From Clostridia bacterium (lineage in GTDB: Bacteria; Bacillota; Clostridia; Oscillospirales; CAG-272), in the NCBI GenBank assembly GCA_017450945.1, contig JAFSSP010000007.1:1-64000 (forward strand): DNA of 64,000 nucleotides. Reading direction: 5' to 3'. A program made the position numbers and the translations under genes. Of the stretch, positions 34,128 through 42,388 are shown one piece after another. Each line of letters starts with the position of its first letter. The stretch's first letter is position 1. Under the pieces are notes generated by a model. That model was not told the origin of the DNA and did not search any database. It saw nothing but the letters and a program-made list of their open reading frames with translations.

Positions 34128-35621
34128 ATGAAGTTAACGATCGACGGAAAAATCAATCCTTACTACGTGCAGACCCTTTGCATGATCTTCTTCCCGGGCG
34201 AAAAGTTCGGCGCGCAGGCAATGGAAGAGCCGGACTCGCCCGAGCTGACGCTGACTTTCAAAAAGAAAAAAGAAGGCGTGGAAGCCTTTGTGACGGTTGC
34301 ATACGCCGGAAAAACGGCCGAGGCCGTGCGCTTTGCCGAGTACAATGCGACAAGGGATCCGGATAAGGCGGTCAAAATGGCCTCCGGCGCCGCGGTGATC
34401 GCGGCCTGTGGGGAACTGCTTGGCTATCGTCCCTCCTGGGGCATGCTGACCGGCGTTCGTCCCTCCAAGGTGGCAACCGAGCTCCTTCAAAGCGGACTCG
34501 GCAAAACGAAGACCAAAAAGGCGCTCAGCGCCGATTATCTGGTTATCCCGAAGAAGGCGGCACTCGCCACCGATGTGGCACTGAATGAGCAAAAAATCAT
34601 CGGTCAGGTGGATCCGCGGGACTGCAGTGTGTATATCTCGATCCCGTTTTGCCCGACTCGCTGTGCCTATTGCTCTTTTGTTTCCTACACCTCTTCCAAG
34701 CTCTTGTCGCTCATCCCGGAGTATCTGACGCATCTTCTTTTGGATCTTCAAAAGACCTTTGCAACCATCAAGCGGCTTGGCTTAAAGGTCAAAACGGTTT
34801 ACATCGGCGGCGGCACACCGACCATCCTGACGGCGGAACAGCTTCGGCTTTTGCTCTCGGAGATCTCACGACAGATCGACGTGAGCGCACTGGAGGAATT
34901 CACGCTTGAATCGGGACGGCCGGATACCATTACGGCCGAAAAGTTTGCCGTTGCAAAAGAATACGGAGTGACGCGCGTTTGCGTCAATCCGCAGTCGCTC
35001 TGCGAAGAGGTTTTGTCGCGCATCGGCAGATGCCACTCGGTGGAGGAGTTCTTCCGCGCCTTTGAAGTGGCAAGAGAGTCCGGCATTCCAAATATCAACA
35101 CCGACCTGATCGTCGGACTTCCCGGCGATACTTTCAAGACCTTTTCCGCGACCTTTGACAAAATTTTAAGCCTCTCTCCCGAGAATATTACGGTGCATAC
35201 CTTCTGCATCAAAAAAGCGGCCGAGATCGTCAAAACAGGGAACAGCATCTATTCTTTCCGCGGAGGCGACGCCGGAAAATGTGTCGATTATTCTCAACTC
35301 AAAGCTCAGCAGGAGGGATATCTTCCTTACTATATGTACCGCCAGAAGAACACCGTCGGAAATCTGGAGAACGTCGGGTTTGCAAAAGAGGGAACCGAGG
35401 GGCGATACAACGTTTATATGATGGAAGAAGTCCATTCCATTTTTGCCTGTGGGGCAGGTGCTGTCGCAAAACTTGTGGACTACAATCCGCTTATCGGCGG
35501 CAAACCGATCATCGAGCGCCTGTTTTATCCCAAATACCCCTATGAGTATCTGAAGGACGACAGCACCGATGAAAAGAATGCGGCCATCGAGCGCTTCTAC
35601 ACCGAACATGGATTGATTTGA
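34128..35621 (+). CDS. hemZ: Oxygen-independent coproporphyrinogen III oxidase-like protein HemZ
   Basis: 497 residues. An N-terminal domain of about 160 residues, typical for HemZ, is followed by the radical-SAM core: CPTRCAYC at C175/C179/C182 and VKTVYIGGGTPTIL. Further motifs are FTLESGRPDTI, VNPQSL, INTDLIVGLPGDT and the C-terminal YMYRQKN with the CGAGAVAKL part. HemZ was named as a coproporphyrinogen dehydrogenase, but HemN-like proteins vary and no other heme genes are here, so the reaction is uncertain. Its place after dtd is common in Clostridia. Confidence 0.9.
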   Translation: MKLTIDGKINPYYVQTLCMIFFPGEKFGAQAMEEPDSPELTLTFKKKKEGVEAFVTVAYAGKTAEAVRFAEYNATRDPDKAVKMASGAAVIAACGELLGYRPSWGMLTGVRPSKVATELLQSGLGKTKTKKALSADYLVIPKKAALATDVALNEQKIIGQVDPRDCSVYISIPFCPTRCAYCSFVSYTSSKLLSLIPEYLTHLLLDLQKTFATIKRLGLKVKTVYIGGGTPTILTAEQLRLLLSEISRQIDVSALEEFTLESGRPDTITAEKFAVAKEYGVTRVCVNPQSLCEEVLSRIGRCHSVEEFFRAFEVARESGIPNINTDLIVGLPGDTFKTFSATFDKILSLSPENITVHTFCIKKAAEIVKTGNSIYSFRGGDAGKCVDYSQLKAQQEGYLPYYMYRQKNTVGNLENVGFAKEGTEGRYNVYMMEEVHSIFACGAGAVAKLVDYNPLIGGKPIIERLFYPKYPYEYLKDDSTDEKNAAIERFYTEHGLI

Positions 35622-35640
35622 TTTTCAAGCAAGGAGTTTT

Positions 35641-36552
35641 ATGGAATACTGCGTTTCTTCCGATTTGACGCCGGCCGAGCAAAAAAAGCTGGTTTTGGAA
35701 TCGGACAAAGCCTTTGAATCTGAGGCTTCGAGGAAGGTTTCGGCTCTTTCCGACATTCCGGATCTGAAGATCATCGGACTGACCGGGCCGAGCTGTTCGG
35801 GCAAGACGACAGCGGCAAACAAGCTCATCGAGCATCTCCAAAAAAGCGGCAGACAGGTCGTGGTCGTATCCCTTGACAATTTTTTCAAAGACGTGGAAAC
35901 CGTCCGGCGTCAAGGTGCGGCGGGACAGCTTGAAGAGCTCGATTTTGACTCCGAGGACGCGATGGATCTTGACCTGCTGGAATGCACGGTGGAAAGCCTG
36001 CTTTTGTCGAGACCGACAGTTCTTCCGATCTTTGATTTCAAAACAGGGAAACTGAATCGAAACGGCAGTCTTTTGACTCCGACTGTCGAGGACGTATTCC
36101 TCTTTGAAGGGATCCAGGTACTTTATCCGGGCGTGGACAAAATTCTCTCAAGGGTCGCTTATAAGAGCATTTATATTTCCCCCGAGTCGCCGATTGTCAC
36201 CGGCGGGGAGCACTTTGATCCAAATGAGATTCGACTCATGCGCAGAATTGTCCGCGACTATCGCCATCGGGATTCCAGCGCGGAATTCACCCTCTTTCTC
36301 TGGAAGGGCGTACGTGAAAACGAAGAACGCGCCATTTTCCCGTTCCGGGACCGTTGCTCGGAAGCGATTGATTCTACGCTTGCTTACGAGGTCGGGATGT
36401 TAAAGCCCTATCTTCTTCCGCTGTTAGAAAATTACAATCCGGACGCGCTGTTTTTCAAAGAGGCAAAGGCACTTTTGCAAAAGCTAAAGAACGTCCAGCC
36501 CATTCCCGCCGATTATCTGACCCAGAATTCACTCTATAAGGAATTTATTTGA
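35641..36552 (+). CDS. Uridine kinase-like nucleoside kinase
   Basis: 303 residues. A P-loop (GPSCSGKTTAANKL, about 49-62) and a following VVVSLDNFFKD, with DFDSEDAMDLDLLECTVESL and VFLFEGIQVLYPG, place it in the phosphoribulokinase/uridine kinase family. It also has an RLMRRIVRDYRHR segment like uridine kinase. It is larger than Udk (about 210) and lacks the N-terminal TGS-like part of the common Clostridia kinases of about 550 residues. The substrate is probably a nucleoside. It overlaps the next gene by one base. Confidence 0.82.
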   Translation: MEYCVSSDLTPAEQKKLVLESDKAFESEASRKVSALSDIPDLKIIGLTGPSCSGKTTAANKLIEHLQKSGRQVVVVSLDNFFKDVETVRRQGAAGQLEELDFDSEDAMDLDLLECTVESLLLSRPTVLPIFDFKTGKLNRNGSLLTPTVEDVFLFEGIQVLYPGVDKILSRVAYKSIYISPESPIVTGGEHFDPNEIRLMRRIVRDYRHRDSSAEFTLFLWKGVRENEERAIFPFRDRCSEAIDSTLAYEVGMLKPYLLPLLENYNPDALFFKEAKALLQKLKNVQPIPADYLTQNSLYKEFI

Positions 36553-37847
36553 TGAAGACACTATTCAAAAACGCCCGGCTGTTGCCCGAGTACGGATATG
36601 CGGACAAACCGGTTTTTATAGCCGTCAACGGAAGCTATATTGCAAAGATTTCGGATGAGGCGCTCGGTGAATGCGAATACGATACCATCGTCGATTGTCG
36701 GGGCAATCTTTTGATCCCCGCCTTCTATAATGCGCACTGCCATGTGGCAATGACGCTTTTTCGCGGATTTGGCGAGGATCTGCCGCTTGCCGACTGGCTC
36801 GAAAAGAAGATCTTTCCGGCAGAGGATCGCCTTACCTACGAGCGCGTTTTTCTCGGATCCAAGCTCGGGATTGCCGAAATGATCCGCGCCGGGATCGTTT
36901 CTTTTACCGATATGTATATGTTTGAAGACGCGGTGGCAGACGCCGTGCTTGAGACCGGGATCAAAGCCAATCTTTCGCGCTCGATCGCATCCTTTGACGA
37001 GTCGATCGGCCCGGAGAACGATTACAGACTCAAAGAGTCGATCAAGCTCTACGATACCTATCACGGCGCCGGAGAGGGCAGAGTTTTAGTGGATTTTGCC
37101 CTGCACGCCGAATATACCAATCATGCCCGCGCTTGCAGATATGTGGCCGAGGAGGCAAAAAAACGGGATTTGCGGATGCAGGTGCATCTTTCCGAGACCA
37201 AAAAGGAGCACGAGGAGTGCAAAGCGCGCCGCGGCGGCAAGACCCCAGCCGAGTTTTTCCTTGACTGCGGCGTGTTTGACCTTCCCACCACCGCTGCGCA
37301 CTGCGTTTGGGTTGAGGACTCGGATCTTGATATCTTCCTTGATAAAAAGGTGTTTGTCGCGCACAATCCGGTCAGCAACTTAAAACTCGGCAGCGGCGTG
37401 ATGCCGCTTGCAAAATTCCTTCGTCGGGGTGTGTCCGTCGCGCTTGGAACCGACGGAGCCGCGTCCAACAACCGCTTGGATCTGCTCCGGGAATTGCAGA
37501 TCGCCGCGCTTCTCGACAAGGGCACGACCGGCAATCCGGCAGGGCATACGGCAAAAGAACTTTTCCCGCTTGCCACCGAGAACGGCGCGCTCTCGCAAGG
37601 GCGAACCGACTGCGGACGTATAGAAGAAGGGAAGCGTGCCGATCTTGTGCTTCTGAATCTGAACAGTCTGCACAATCAACCTGTTTACGATCCGTATGCC
37701 ACGCTGACCTACAGTATGGGCCGCGAGGATGTGCTCTTGACCATGGCTGACGGGCGCATACTTTATCAAAACGGCGAATATACCTCTATTGATGAGGAAC
37801 GCCTGAAATACGAGTTTCAAAAGACGGTCGCTCATTACTTTGATTGA
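36552..37847 (+). CDS. mtaD: Amidohydrolase, MTA/SAH deaminase type
   Basis: 431 residues. The metal-dependent amidohydrolase fold shows AFYNAHCHVAMTLFRG, MQVHLSET, AAHCVWV, VAHNPVSNLKLGSG and LGTDGAASNNRLDLL, the pattern of 5'-methylthioadenosine/S-adenosylhomocysteine deaminases. Zinc ligands (HCH, H in HLS, H in AHC, D in GTDG) are all present. It would deaminate SAH or MTA as part of methyl-cycle recycling; related chlorohydrolase-like enzymes cannot be excluded. The start ATG shares one base with the upstream TGA. Confidence 0.85.
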   Translation: MKTLFKNARLLPEYGYADKPVFIAVNGSYIAKISDEALGECEYDTIVDCRGNLLIPAFYNAHCHVAMTLFRGFGEDLPLADWLEKKIFPAEDRLTYERVFLGSKLGIAEMIRAGIVSFTDMYMFEDAVADAVLETGIKANLSRSIASFDESIGPENDYRLKESIKLYDTYHGAGEGRVLVDFALHAEYTNHARACRYVAEEAKKRDLRMQVHLSETKKEHEECKARRGGKTPAEFFLDCGVFDLPTTAAHCVWVEDSDLDIFLDKKVFVAHNPVSNLKLGSGVMPLAKFLRRGVSVALGTDGAASNNRLDLLRELQIAALLDKGTTGNPAGHTAKELFPLATENGALSQGRTDCGRIEEGKRADLVLLNLNSLHNQPVYDPYATLTYSMGREDVLLTMADGRILYQNGEYTSIDEERLKYEFQKTVAHYFD

Positions 37848-37853
37848 GCGGCG

Positions 37854-39473
37854 GTGATTGTTTTGGAAAGAAGCAATTTCGGAATTGCAAAGAACAAACT
37901 GGTTTCGGGTGCGCTTCTTTTGACGCTTTCCACGATCCTGTTAAAAATCACAGGACTCATCTACAAGATTCCCATGCTTTCGATCCTTGGGGCCGAAGGC
38001 ATGGGATACTTCAATTCCGCCTACGAACTCTACACGCTCATCGTCAGTGCCGCAACAGCGGGACTGCCGGTTTCTCTTTCGGTCCTGCTTTCGGACGCAC
38101 TTGCAAAGGGAGATGCCGAAAGAGCGCGTAAGATCGATCGCACGGCGCTTTTTTTATGCTTTTTTGCGGGGACGATCGGCAGTCTTTTACTTGCCTTTTT
38201 TGCAAAAACGTTTGCCCGGATGATCGGAAGCCCCGGCGCACTGTATTCGATTTTGTCGATTTGCCCGACGCTATTTTTCAGTTGCATCTCGGCGGCCTAT
38301 CGGGGATCCTTCCAGGGACGTTCCAAAATGGCTCCTACGGCGCTCTCTCAGCTTGCCGAAGCACTGCTCAAGCTCTTCTTCGGTCTTCTGTTTGCGTCTC
38401 TTTTTCAAAAGAACGGAATGTCGGTGGAAAAGTGCGCCGCCGGAGCCGGCTTCGGTCTCTCGCTCGGAAGCGCATTGACCTGTTTCGGCCTGGCTCTGGC
38501 AAAAAAGCGGACGTCTTTCATCAAAGGAAGACCGCTGGCAAAACGAAGCGGCGAAACCTCGCAGATCCTTCGTGATCTTGCACGCATTTCTTTACCGATC
38601 ACGCTCGGGGTAACCCTGACCGGCGCGACGAGAATTTTGGATATGGCCATGATATTGCGCCGCCTGCAAAGCATCGGAATGGACGCGTCTGCCGCAAACC
38701 GGGTGTACGGCGGTTATACGACGCTGGCGCTCTCGGTTTTCGGGCTGTTGCCGTCGCTGGTCAATTCGATCAGTCTGCCGCTTGTCCCGCTTCTCAGTGC
38801 GGCCGCGGCGACAGGCGACAGGGAACGGGAGGAAGAGCTGGTGCACGAAGGCTTTCGCCTCATCGCCTTGTTCGCAATTCCGGGCGCTATCGGAATCACG
38901 GCCTTTTCGGAAGAGATCCTTTCGTTTTTGTTTTCCGGGCAGACGGAAGCCGTATCCCTTGCGGCACCGCTCCTTTCCTGCCTCGGGATTTCTTCCTTTC
39001 TTTCCTGCATGATCGGCGGGATCCAGTCGATCCTGCATGCAAGGAAGATTGTGATCCGTCCGCTTCTCATCATGCTGTTTGGCGCGCTGGTAAAGAGCGT
39101 CAGCGCTTATGTTCTCATCGGCAATCCAAACATCGCCATTCTCGGAGCGCCGGCAAGCACCTTCCTTTGCAATCTGTTTGTGACCATCCTTGGCTTGTCG
39201 CTCGTTCTCAAGAATGGTTACAGGGAACCCCGCGCGCGCGTTTTCTTTTTGCCGCTCCTTTCCTCCGCCGGATCGATCGCTCTTGTATGCTTACTTTTTC
39301 AGCCGATTTTGCGTTCCGTTCTTTCACAAAAACTTCTGTTTGTATGTGAGCTGTTTCTCTTTGCCATTCTTTATTTCGGACTCTCTTTTTTGAGCGGATC
39401 GCTCAAAAAGACGGATTTTTTGCCGGGAGGTCTGCTTCACCTTCAAAAAAGCGCAAAAAATGCCGCAAAATAA
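37854..39473 (+). CDS. SpoVB-like MATE/MOP flippase
   Basis: 539 residues with about 14 transmembrane helices, of the polysaccharide transporter (MOP) superfamily. The N-terminus (GALLLTLSTILLKITGLIYK then LGAEGMGYFNSAYELYTLI) and the SLPLVPLLSAA segment match SpoVB/YtgP-type lipid-II or oligosaccharide flippases used in spore cortex or wall growth. The start is uncertain: GTG at 37854 is taken, but TTG at 37863 is possible and the RBS is weak. A second, similar protein lies at 45.8-47.4 kb. Confidence 0.87.
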   Translation: MIVLERSNFGIAKNKLVSGALLLTLSTILLKITGLIYKIPMLSILGAEGMGYFNSAYELYTLIVSAATAGLPVSLSVLLSDALAKGDAERARKIDRTALFLCFFAGTIGSLLLAFFAKTFARMIGSPGALYSILSICPTLFFSCISAAYRGSFQGRSKMAPTALSQLAEALLKLFFGLLFASLFQKNGMSVEKCAAGAGFGLSLGSALTCFGLALAKKRTSFIKGRPLAKRSGETSQILRDLARISLPITLGVTLTGATRILDMAMILRRLQSIGMDASAANRVYGGYTTLALSVFGLLPSLVNSISLPLVPLLSAAAATGDREREEELVHEGFRLIALFAIPGAIGITAFSEEILSFLFSGQTEAVSLAAPLLSCLGISSFLSCMIGGIQSILHARKIVIRPLLIMLFGALVKSVSAYVLIGNPNIAILGAPASTFLCNLFVTILGLSLVLKNGYREPRARVFFLPLLSSAGSIALVCLLFQPILRSVLSQKLLFVCELFLFAILYFGLSFLSGSLKKTDFLPGGLLHLQKSAKNAAK

Positions 39474-39505
39474 ACAATTTTTTCAAAAATAATGTGAAAA
39501 AACTA

Positions 39506-39534
39506 TTGCATATTCAAAAAAGGTATGATAAAAT
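39506..39534 (+). promoter_or_regulatory. Promoter of the hup operon
   Basis: TTGCAT, 17 bases, TAAAAT with extended -10 (TGA), 38 bases before the hup ATG. Confidence 0.8.
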
Positions 39535-39572
39535 ATGATTGATCCCAAAAAAATAAATTGGAGGACAAAAAA

Positions 39573-39845
39573 ATGACCAAGACCCAATTGATCGAGAAGA
39601 TCGCAAAAGAGAACGAGCTGACCAAAAAGAACGTGGCTACCGTGATCGACGCCGCTATCGCCGCTATCGGTGATTCGCTTGTCAAAGGCGAAGACGTCCA
39701 GATCGCCGGCTTCGGCTCCTTCAAGGTAAAGAAAATCGCTGCTCGTACCGGCAGAAACCCCAGAACCAACGCTCCTGTGAAGATCGCCGCTTGCAAGCGC
39801 CCCGCTTTCGCTCCCAGCAAGACCCTGAAAGACAAACTGAACTAA
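39573..39845 (+). CDS. hup: HU-type DNA-binding protein
   Basis: 90 residues. It is a histone-like protein that bends and compacts DNA as a dimer. The start MTKTQLIEKIAKENELTKKN, the GFGSFKVKKIAARTGRNPRT arm and the C-terminal PAFAPSKTLKD are standard for HU. The ATG at 39573 follows a TTGGAGG RBS. The operon hup-rqcP-yabP-yabQ-divIC is the usual order in Clostridia. Confidence 0.97.
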   Translation: MTKTQLIEKIAKENELTKKNVATVIDAAIAAIGDSLVKGEDVQIAGFGSFKVKKIAARTGRNPRTNAPVKIAACKRPAFAPSKTLKDKLN

Positions 39846-39849
39846 TTTT

Positions 39850-40092
39850 ATGAGGCTTGATAAGTTCCTGAAAGTATCAAGAATCATCAAACGCCGTTCG
39901 GTCGCCAACGAGACCTGCGATGCAGAGCACGTGATGGTCAACGGCAGACCCGCCAAGGCTTCCTATGACGTCAAGGTGGGGGATGTTCTGGAAATTGCTT
40001 TTGGGCAACGCACCCTAAAGGTTCAGGTCCTCTCGGTCAAGGAGTTTACCTCCAAGGCGGAGGCTTCCGAGCTTTATAAGGTGATCGAATAA
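39850..40092 (+). CDS. rqcP: S4-domain RNA-binding protein RqcP
   Basis: 80 residues, an entire S4 domain (MRLDKFLKVSRIIKRRSVANE, shown to Q-linked length, with VMVNGRPAKASYDVKVGD). RqcP (YabO, Hsp15-like) works with RqcH in ribosome-associated quality control, helping Ala-tail addition on stalled large subunits. It starts 4 bases after hup. Confidence 0.93.
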   Translation: MRLDKFLKVSRIIKRRSVANETCDAEHVMVNGRPAKASYDVKVGDVLEIAFGQRTLKVQVLSVKEFTSKAEASELYKVIE

Positions 40093-40157
40093 CCGGCCGA
40101 ATAACTGTGCCGTCTCTTGCATAAATTGTAGCACATTCCTGTTTTCGGAGGTCTACA

Positions 40158-40451
40158 ATGAGTGCAGAGACGGCAAATGACGCTTATAAGGGCCATAGCC
40201 TTTCCCTAAATGAGCGAAAGACTTTGAAAATCACCGGCGTTACCGACGCCATCGGGTTTGACGAAGAAAGCGTAACGCTGGAAAGCACTGCCGGCCGGAT
40301 CGAGATCGGCGGCGAGGGCCTTCGCTTTGAAGTGCTGAATCTCAAAGACGGAATGGTGGAATTGACCGGACGGATCGATTCGATCCTCTATGCCGCAGAG
40401 CCGGCGCCCGAGAAAAACCGCAATGGCTTTTGGGCAAAGCTGTTCCGCTGA
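40158..40451 (+). CDS. yabP: Sporulation protein YabP
   Basis: 97 residues. It is a YabP-family protein (pattern HSLSLNERKTLKITGVTDAI, then ESVTLESTAGRIEIGGEGL and LNLKDGMVELTGRIDSILY) needed for sporulation, probably cortex or coat assembly in the mother cell, in B. subtilis controlled by sigma-E. The 65-base gap before it could hold a sporulation promoter, but I could not recognise one with confidence. A TTCGGAGG RBS supports the start. yabQ follows after 2 bases. Confidence 0.93.
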   Translation: MSAETANDAYKGHSLSLNERKTLKITGVTDAIGFDEESVTLESTAGRIEIGGEGLRFEVLNLKDGMVELTGRIDSILYAAEPAPEKNRNGFWAKLFR

Positions 40452-40453
40452 AT

Positions 40454-41218
40454 ATGGCGATTTCCCAAACGGCCTTAGGGCTTCTTTATTTATACAGCGC
40501 GATTCTCGGCTTTTGCGCAGGTTTTTTCTATGATCTCTTTCGCGTAACAAGAATTTTCTTCGGCGCGCACTACAGCCGTTCTGCCGCCGAAAAGCTCCAA
40601 AAGATCCGCCTTCCGCTCCTGAAACCTTATCGAGAACGCGAAGAGAGCAGAGCCTTTGGAGTGGTTGTTTTTTTGCAGGACTTTTTCTTTTGCATCATCT
40701 GCGGGATTGCTCTTGCGATCCTGTTTTATGAATGCAACGACGGTGTGATCCGTCTGCCGGTAATTTTTGTTTTTGTTGCCGGATTTCTTTTTTACAGAGC
40801 TACGGTCTGTCGCCTGTTTATGGCCCTCTCCGAGTTTGCCGCTTTTCTTTTGGAGAGTGCGGCGCGCTATCTTTGGTACTTTCTTTCCTATCCCTTCCGT
40901 ATGCTTGGAAAAGCGATTGGACGCGCGGGTAGGATTGTGATTTCGAACTTTCAATCCCGCGCTCGGGACTTGCTGAGAGCGAGGTTTTACAAACGGGAAA
41001 AATATCGATTGAATAACGGAATGGGGCTTTTCGGCGAGTCGCCCGCCCCTCTAAAAAAGGAACGAAGAAAAATCAATGGAATCCGAAAAAAAGAAACAAT
41101 TCAGCCTTTCTCTTGCAATCCGGATCTTTCTTGCGGTTTTGGTGGTGCTGTCGGTAGGGATCTTCGCCACAAGCATCATGAAATACAACCGGCAAAAAGA
41201 GGAGCGGGCAGAGCTTGA
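40454..41218 (+). CDS. yabQ: Sporulation membrane protein YabQ, with an unusual 3' extension
   Basis: 254 residues. The YabQ signature is in the N-terminal half: YSAILGFCAGFFYDLFRVTR, the FLQDFFFCIICGIAL helix, then two further helices (about 85-110 and 115-150). YabQ is needed for cortex formation. The last 47 codons lie inside the next gene (divIC), an overlap of 143 bases, and their composition (Cys-, Gly-, His-rich) is unlike the rest. A TAA in another frame stands just before divIC, so a late frameshift may have removed the normal stop. Confidence 0.88.
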   Translation: MAISQTALGLLYLYSAILGFCAGFFYDLFRVTRIFFGAHYSRSAAEKLQKIRLPLLKPYREREESRAFGVVVFLQDFFFCIICGIALAILFYECNDGVIRLPVIFVFVAGFLFYRATVCRLFMALSEFAAFLLESAARYLWYFLSYPFRMLGKAIGRAGRIVISNFQSRARDLLRARFYKREKYRLNNGMGLFGESPAPLKKERRKINGIRKKETIQPFSCNPDLSCGFGGAVGRDLRHKHHEIQPAKRGAGRA

Positions 41219-41498
41219 AAAAAAGCTGGAACAGTATCAGGAATTGATGAGCGACCTAGAGCAAAAGGTCGGCTCGGCCGAAAAGTTAAAAGAAGTGCTC
41301 CTGGAATACAGAACCTACAAAAGCCTGAAGGAAACGATGGTTGAGGATTCGGTTGTCCGCGCATCCTGCGAGAGAATTCTTGAGAGGATTGACGAACTCT
41401 TGAAAGACCCCGAAACGAGGGATTATCTCATCGAGCTTGCGCGGGAGAACGGCCTTGCCTTCCCGGACGAGACCATTTACTATATTGATACCGATTGA
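41076..41498 (+). CDS. divIC: DivIC/FtsB-like septum formation initiator
   Basis: 140 residues: a short cytosolic start, one transmembrane helix (about 13-33) and an extracellular coiled coil (about 38-75, KEERAELEKKLEQYQELMSD), followed by a region with LARENGLAFPDETIYYI typical for the FtsB/DivIC family. It forms part of the divisome with FtsL and DivIB. The region around 75-115 is longer than usual. Its first 143 bases overlap yabQ in another frame; the helix and coiled coil show that this frame is the coding one. Confidence 0.87.
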   Translation: MESEKKKQFSLSLAIRIFLAVLVVLSVGIFATSIMKYNRQKEERAELEKKLEQYQELMSDLEQKVGSAEKLKEVLLEYRTYKSLKETMVEDSVVRASCERILERIDELLKDPETRDYLIELARENGLAFPDETIYYIDTD

Positions 41499-41512
41499 TA
41501 AAGAGGATGTTT

Positions 41513-41983
41513 ATGGCAACGGAACAAGAAAAAAAGCTCATTGCGCAAAACAAAAAAGCCTTCCACGATTATTTTGTGGAAGAGCGATATGAAGCCGGCA
41601 TTGCGCTTTATGGGACCGAAGTCAAAAGCATCAGGCGCGGTGGTGTAAATCTCAAGGATTCTTACTGTTCTTTCCGTGAGGGGGAACTGTTTGCGGTCGG
41701 CATGCACATCAGCCCGTTTGAAGAGGGAAACCGCTTCAATCAAGCGCCGCTTCGCGAAAAGAAACTACTCATGCATAAACGGGAAATCTTAAAGCTTCAG
41801 GGATTGATCCAGCAGAAAGGGCTTACCCTTGTGCCGCTGTCTCTCTATTTTTCCGGCAGTCACGTCAAAGTGGAGCTGGGCTTATGCCGCGGAAAAAAGC
41901 TCTATGACAAACGGGAAAGTGACGCGAAACGTCAAGCGGATCGCGAAATGGAACGGCGCAAAAAGAACTCTTTTGACGATTAA
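41513..41983 (+). CDS. smpB: SsrA-binding protein SmpB
   Basis: 156 residues. It is the protein partner of tmRNA in trans-translation. Motifs: IAQNKKAFHDYFVEERYEAG, LYGTEVKSIRRGGVNLKDSY, RKKLLMHKREI-like REKKLLMHKREI, and the basic tail KRESDAKRQADREMERRKKN. The start at 41513 gives the right spacing from AAAGAGG; an in-frame ATG at 41507 touches the RBS. The ssrA gene itself is not visible downstream. Confidence 0.97.
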   Translation: MATEQEKKLIAQNKKAFHDYFVEERYEAGIALYGTEVKSIRRGGVNLKDSYCSFREGELFAVGMHISPFEEGNRFNQAPLREKKLLMHKREILKLQGLIQQKGLTLVPLSLYFSGSHVKVELGLCRGKKLYDKRESDAKRQADREMERRKKNSFDD

Positions 41984-41984
41984 A

Positions 41985-42017
41985 AACAGCGCCGATTTTT
42001 ATCGGCGCTGTTTTTTG
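41985..42017. terminator. Two-way terminator between smpB and acpP
   Basis: A 12-bp stem (41985-41996 with 42001-42012, loop TTTT) followed by a T-run on the + side, preceded by an A-run that serves the - strand acpP. Confidence 0.92.
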
Positions 42018-42020
42018 AGT

Positions 42021-42248
42021 TTATTTTTTGTGAGCCTCTAAGTAATCTGCAACATCCTGAACGGTTACAAATTTGTGGATATCGTCGTCTTCAATCTCAA
42101 CACCGAACTTTTCTTCGCAGAGCATGATCATGTCGGCAAGTTCGATGGAGTTGACGCCAAGGTCGTTGATCAGATCGGACTCGGGCTTGATCTCATTGGG
42201 ATCAAGCTGAAGCTCTTCCACCATCAAATTTTTCAAAGTTTCAAACAT
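42021..42248 (-). CDS. acpP: Acyl carrier protein
   Basis: 75 residues, strongly acidic. The 4'-phosphopantetheine site is Ser34 in DLGVNSIELADMI; the typical sequence is GADSLD, so the residues around the serine differ somewhat. The helical remainder (MFETLKNLMVEELQ, CEEKFGVEIEDDDI) fits a fatty-acid ACP. The start at 42248 gives proper spacing from GGAGGA; an earlier ATG at 42257 is too close. It is a lone gene behind a consensus promoter, so it could be the housekeeping ACP or a dedicated one. Confidence 0.9.
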   Translation of the reverse strand: MFETLKNLMVEELQLDPNEIKPESDLINDLGVNSIELADMIMLCEEKFGVEIEDDDIHKFVTVQDVADYLEAHKK

Positions 42249-42301
42249 TGGTATCATTCCTCCAAATGAAATGGATTCGGCAAATGCGCCATTACAAATT
42301 T

Positions 42302-42330
42302 ATTATATCCCAGGCAGTGCGATTTGTCAA
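42302..42330 (-). promoter_or_regulatory. Consensus promoter of acpP
   Basis: On the - strand: perfect TTGACA, 17 bases, perfect TATAAT. It is the best sigma-A match in the window and implies strong constitutive expression. Confidence 0.92.
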
Positions 42331-42388
42331 GGCTTTTTTCATTTCTTGCGGTATTTTCGACATTTTTTGAGAAGGGGGTAAGACGGGT

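Noticed and set aside
40093-40157. Sigma-E promoter before yabP
   Set aside because: Expected from the B. subtilis homologue, but I could not find a -35/-10 pair with acceptable spacing.
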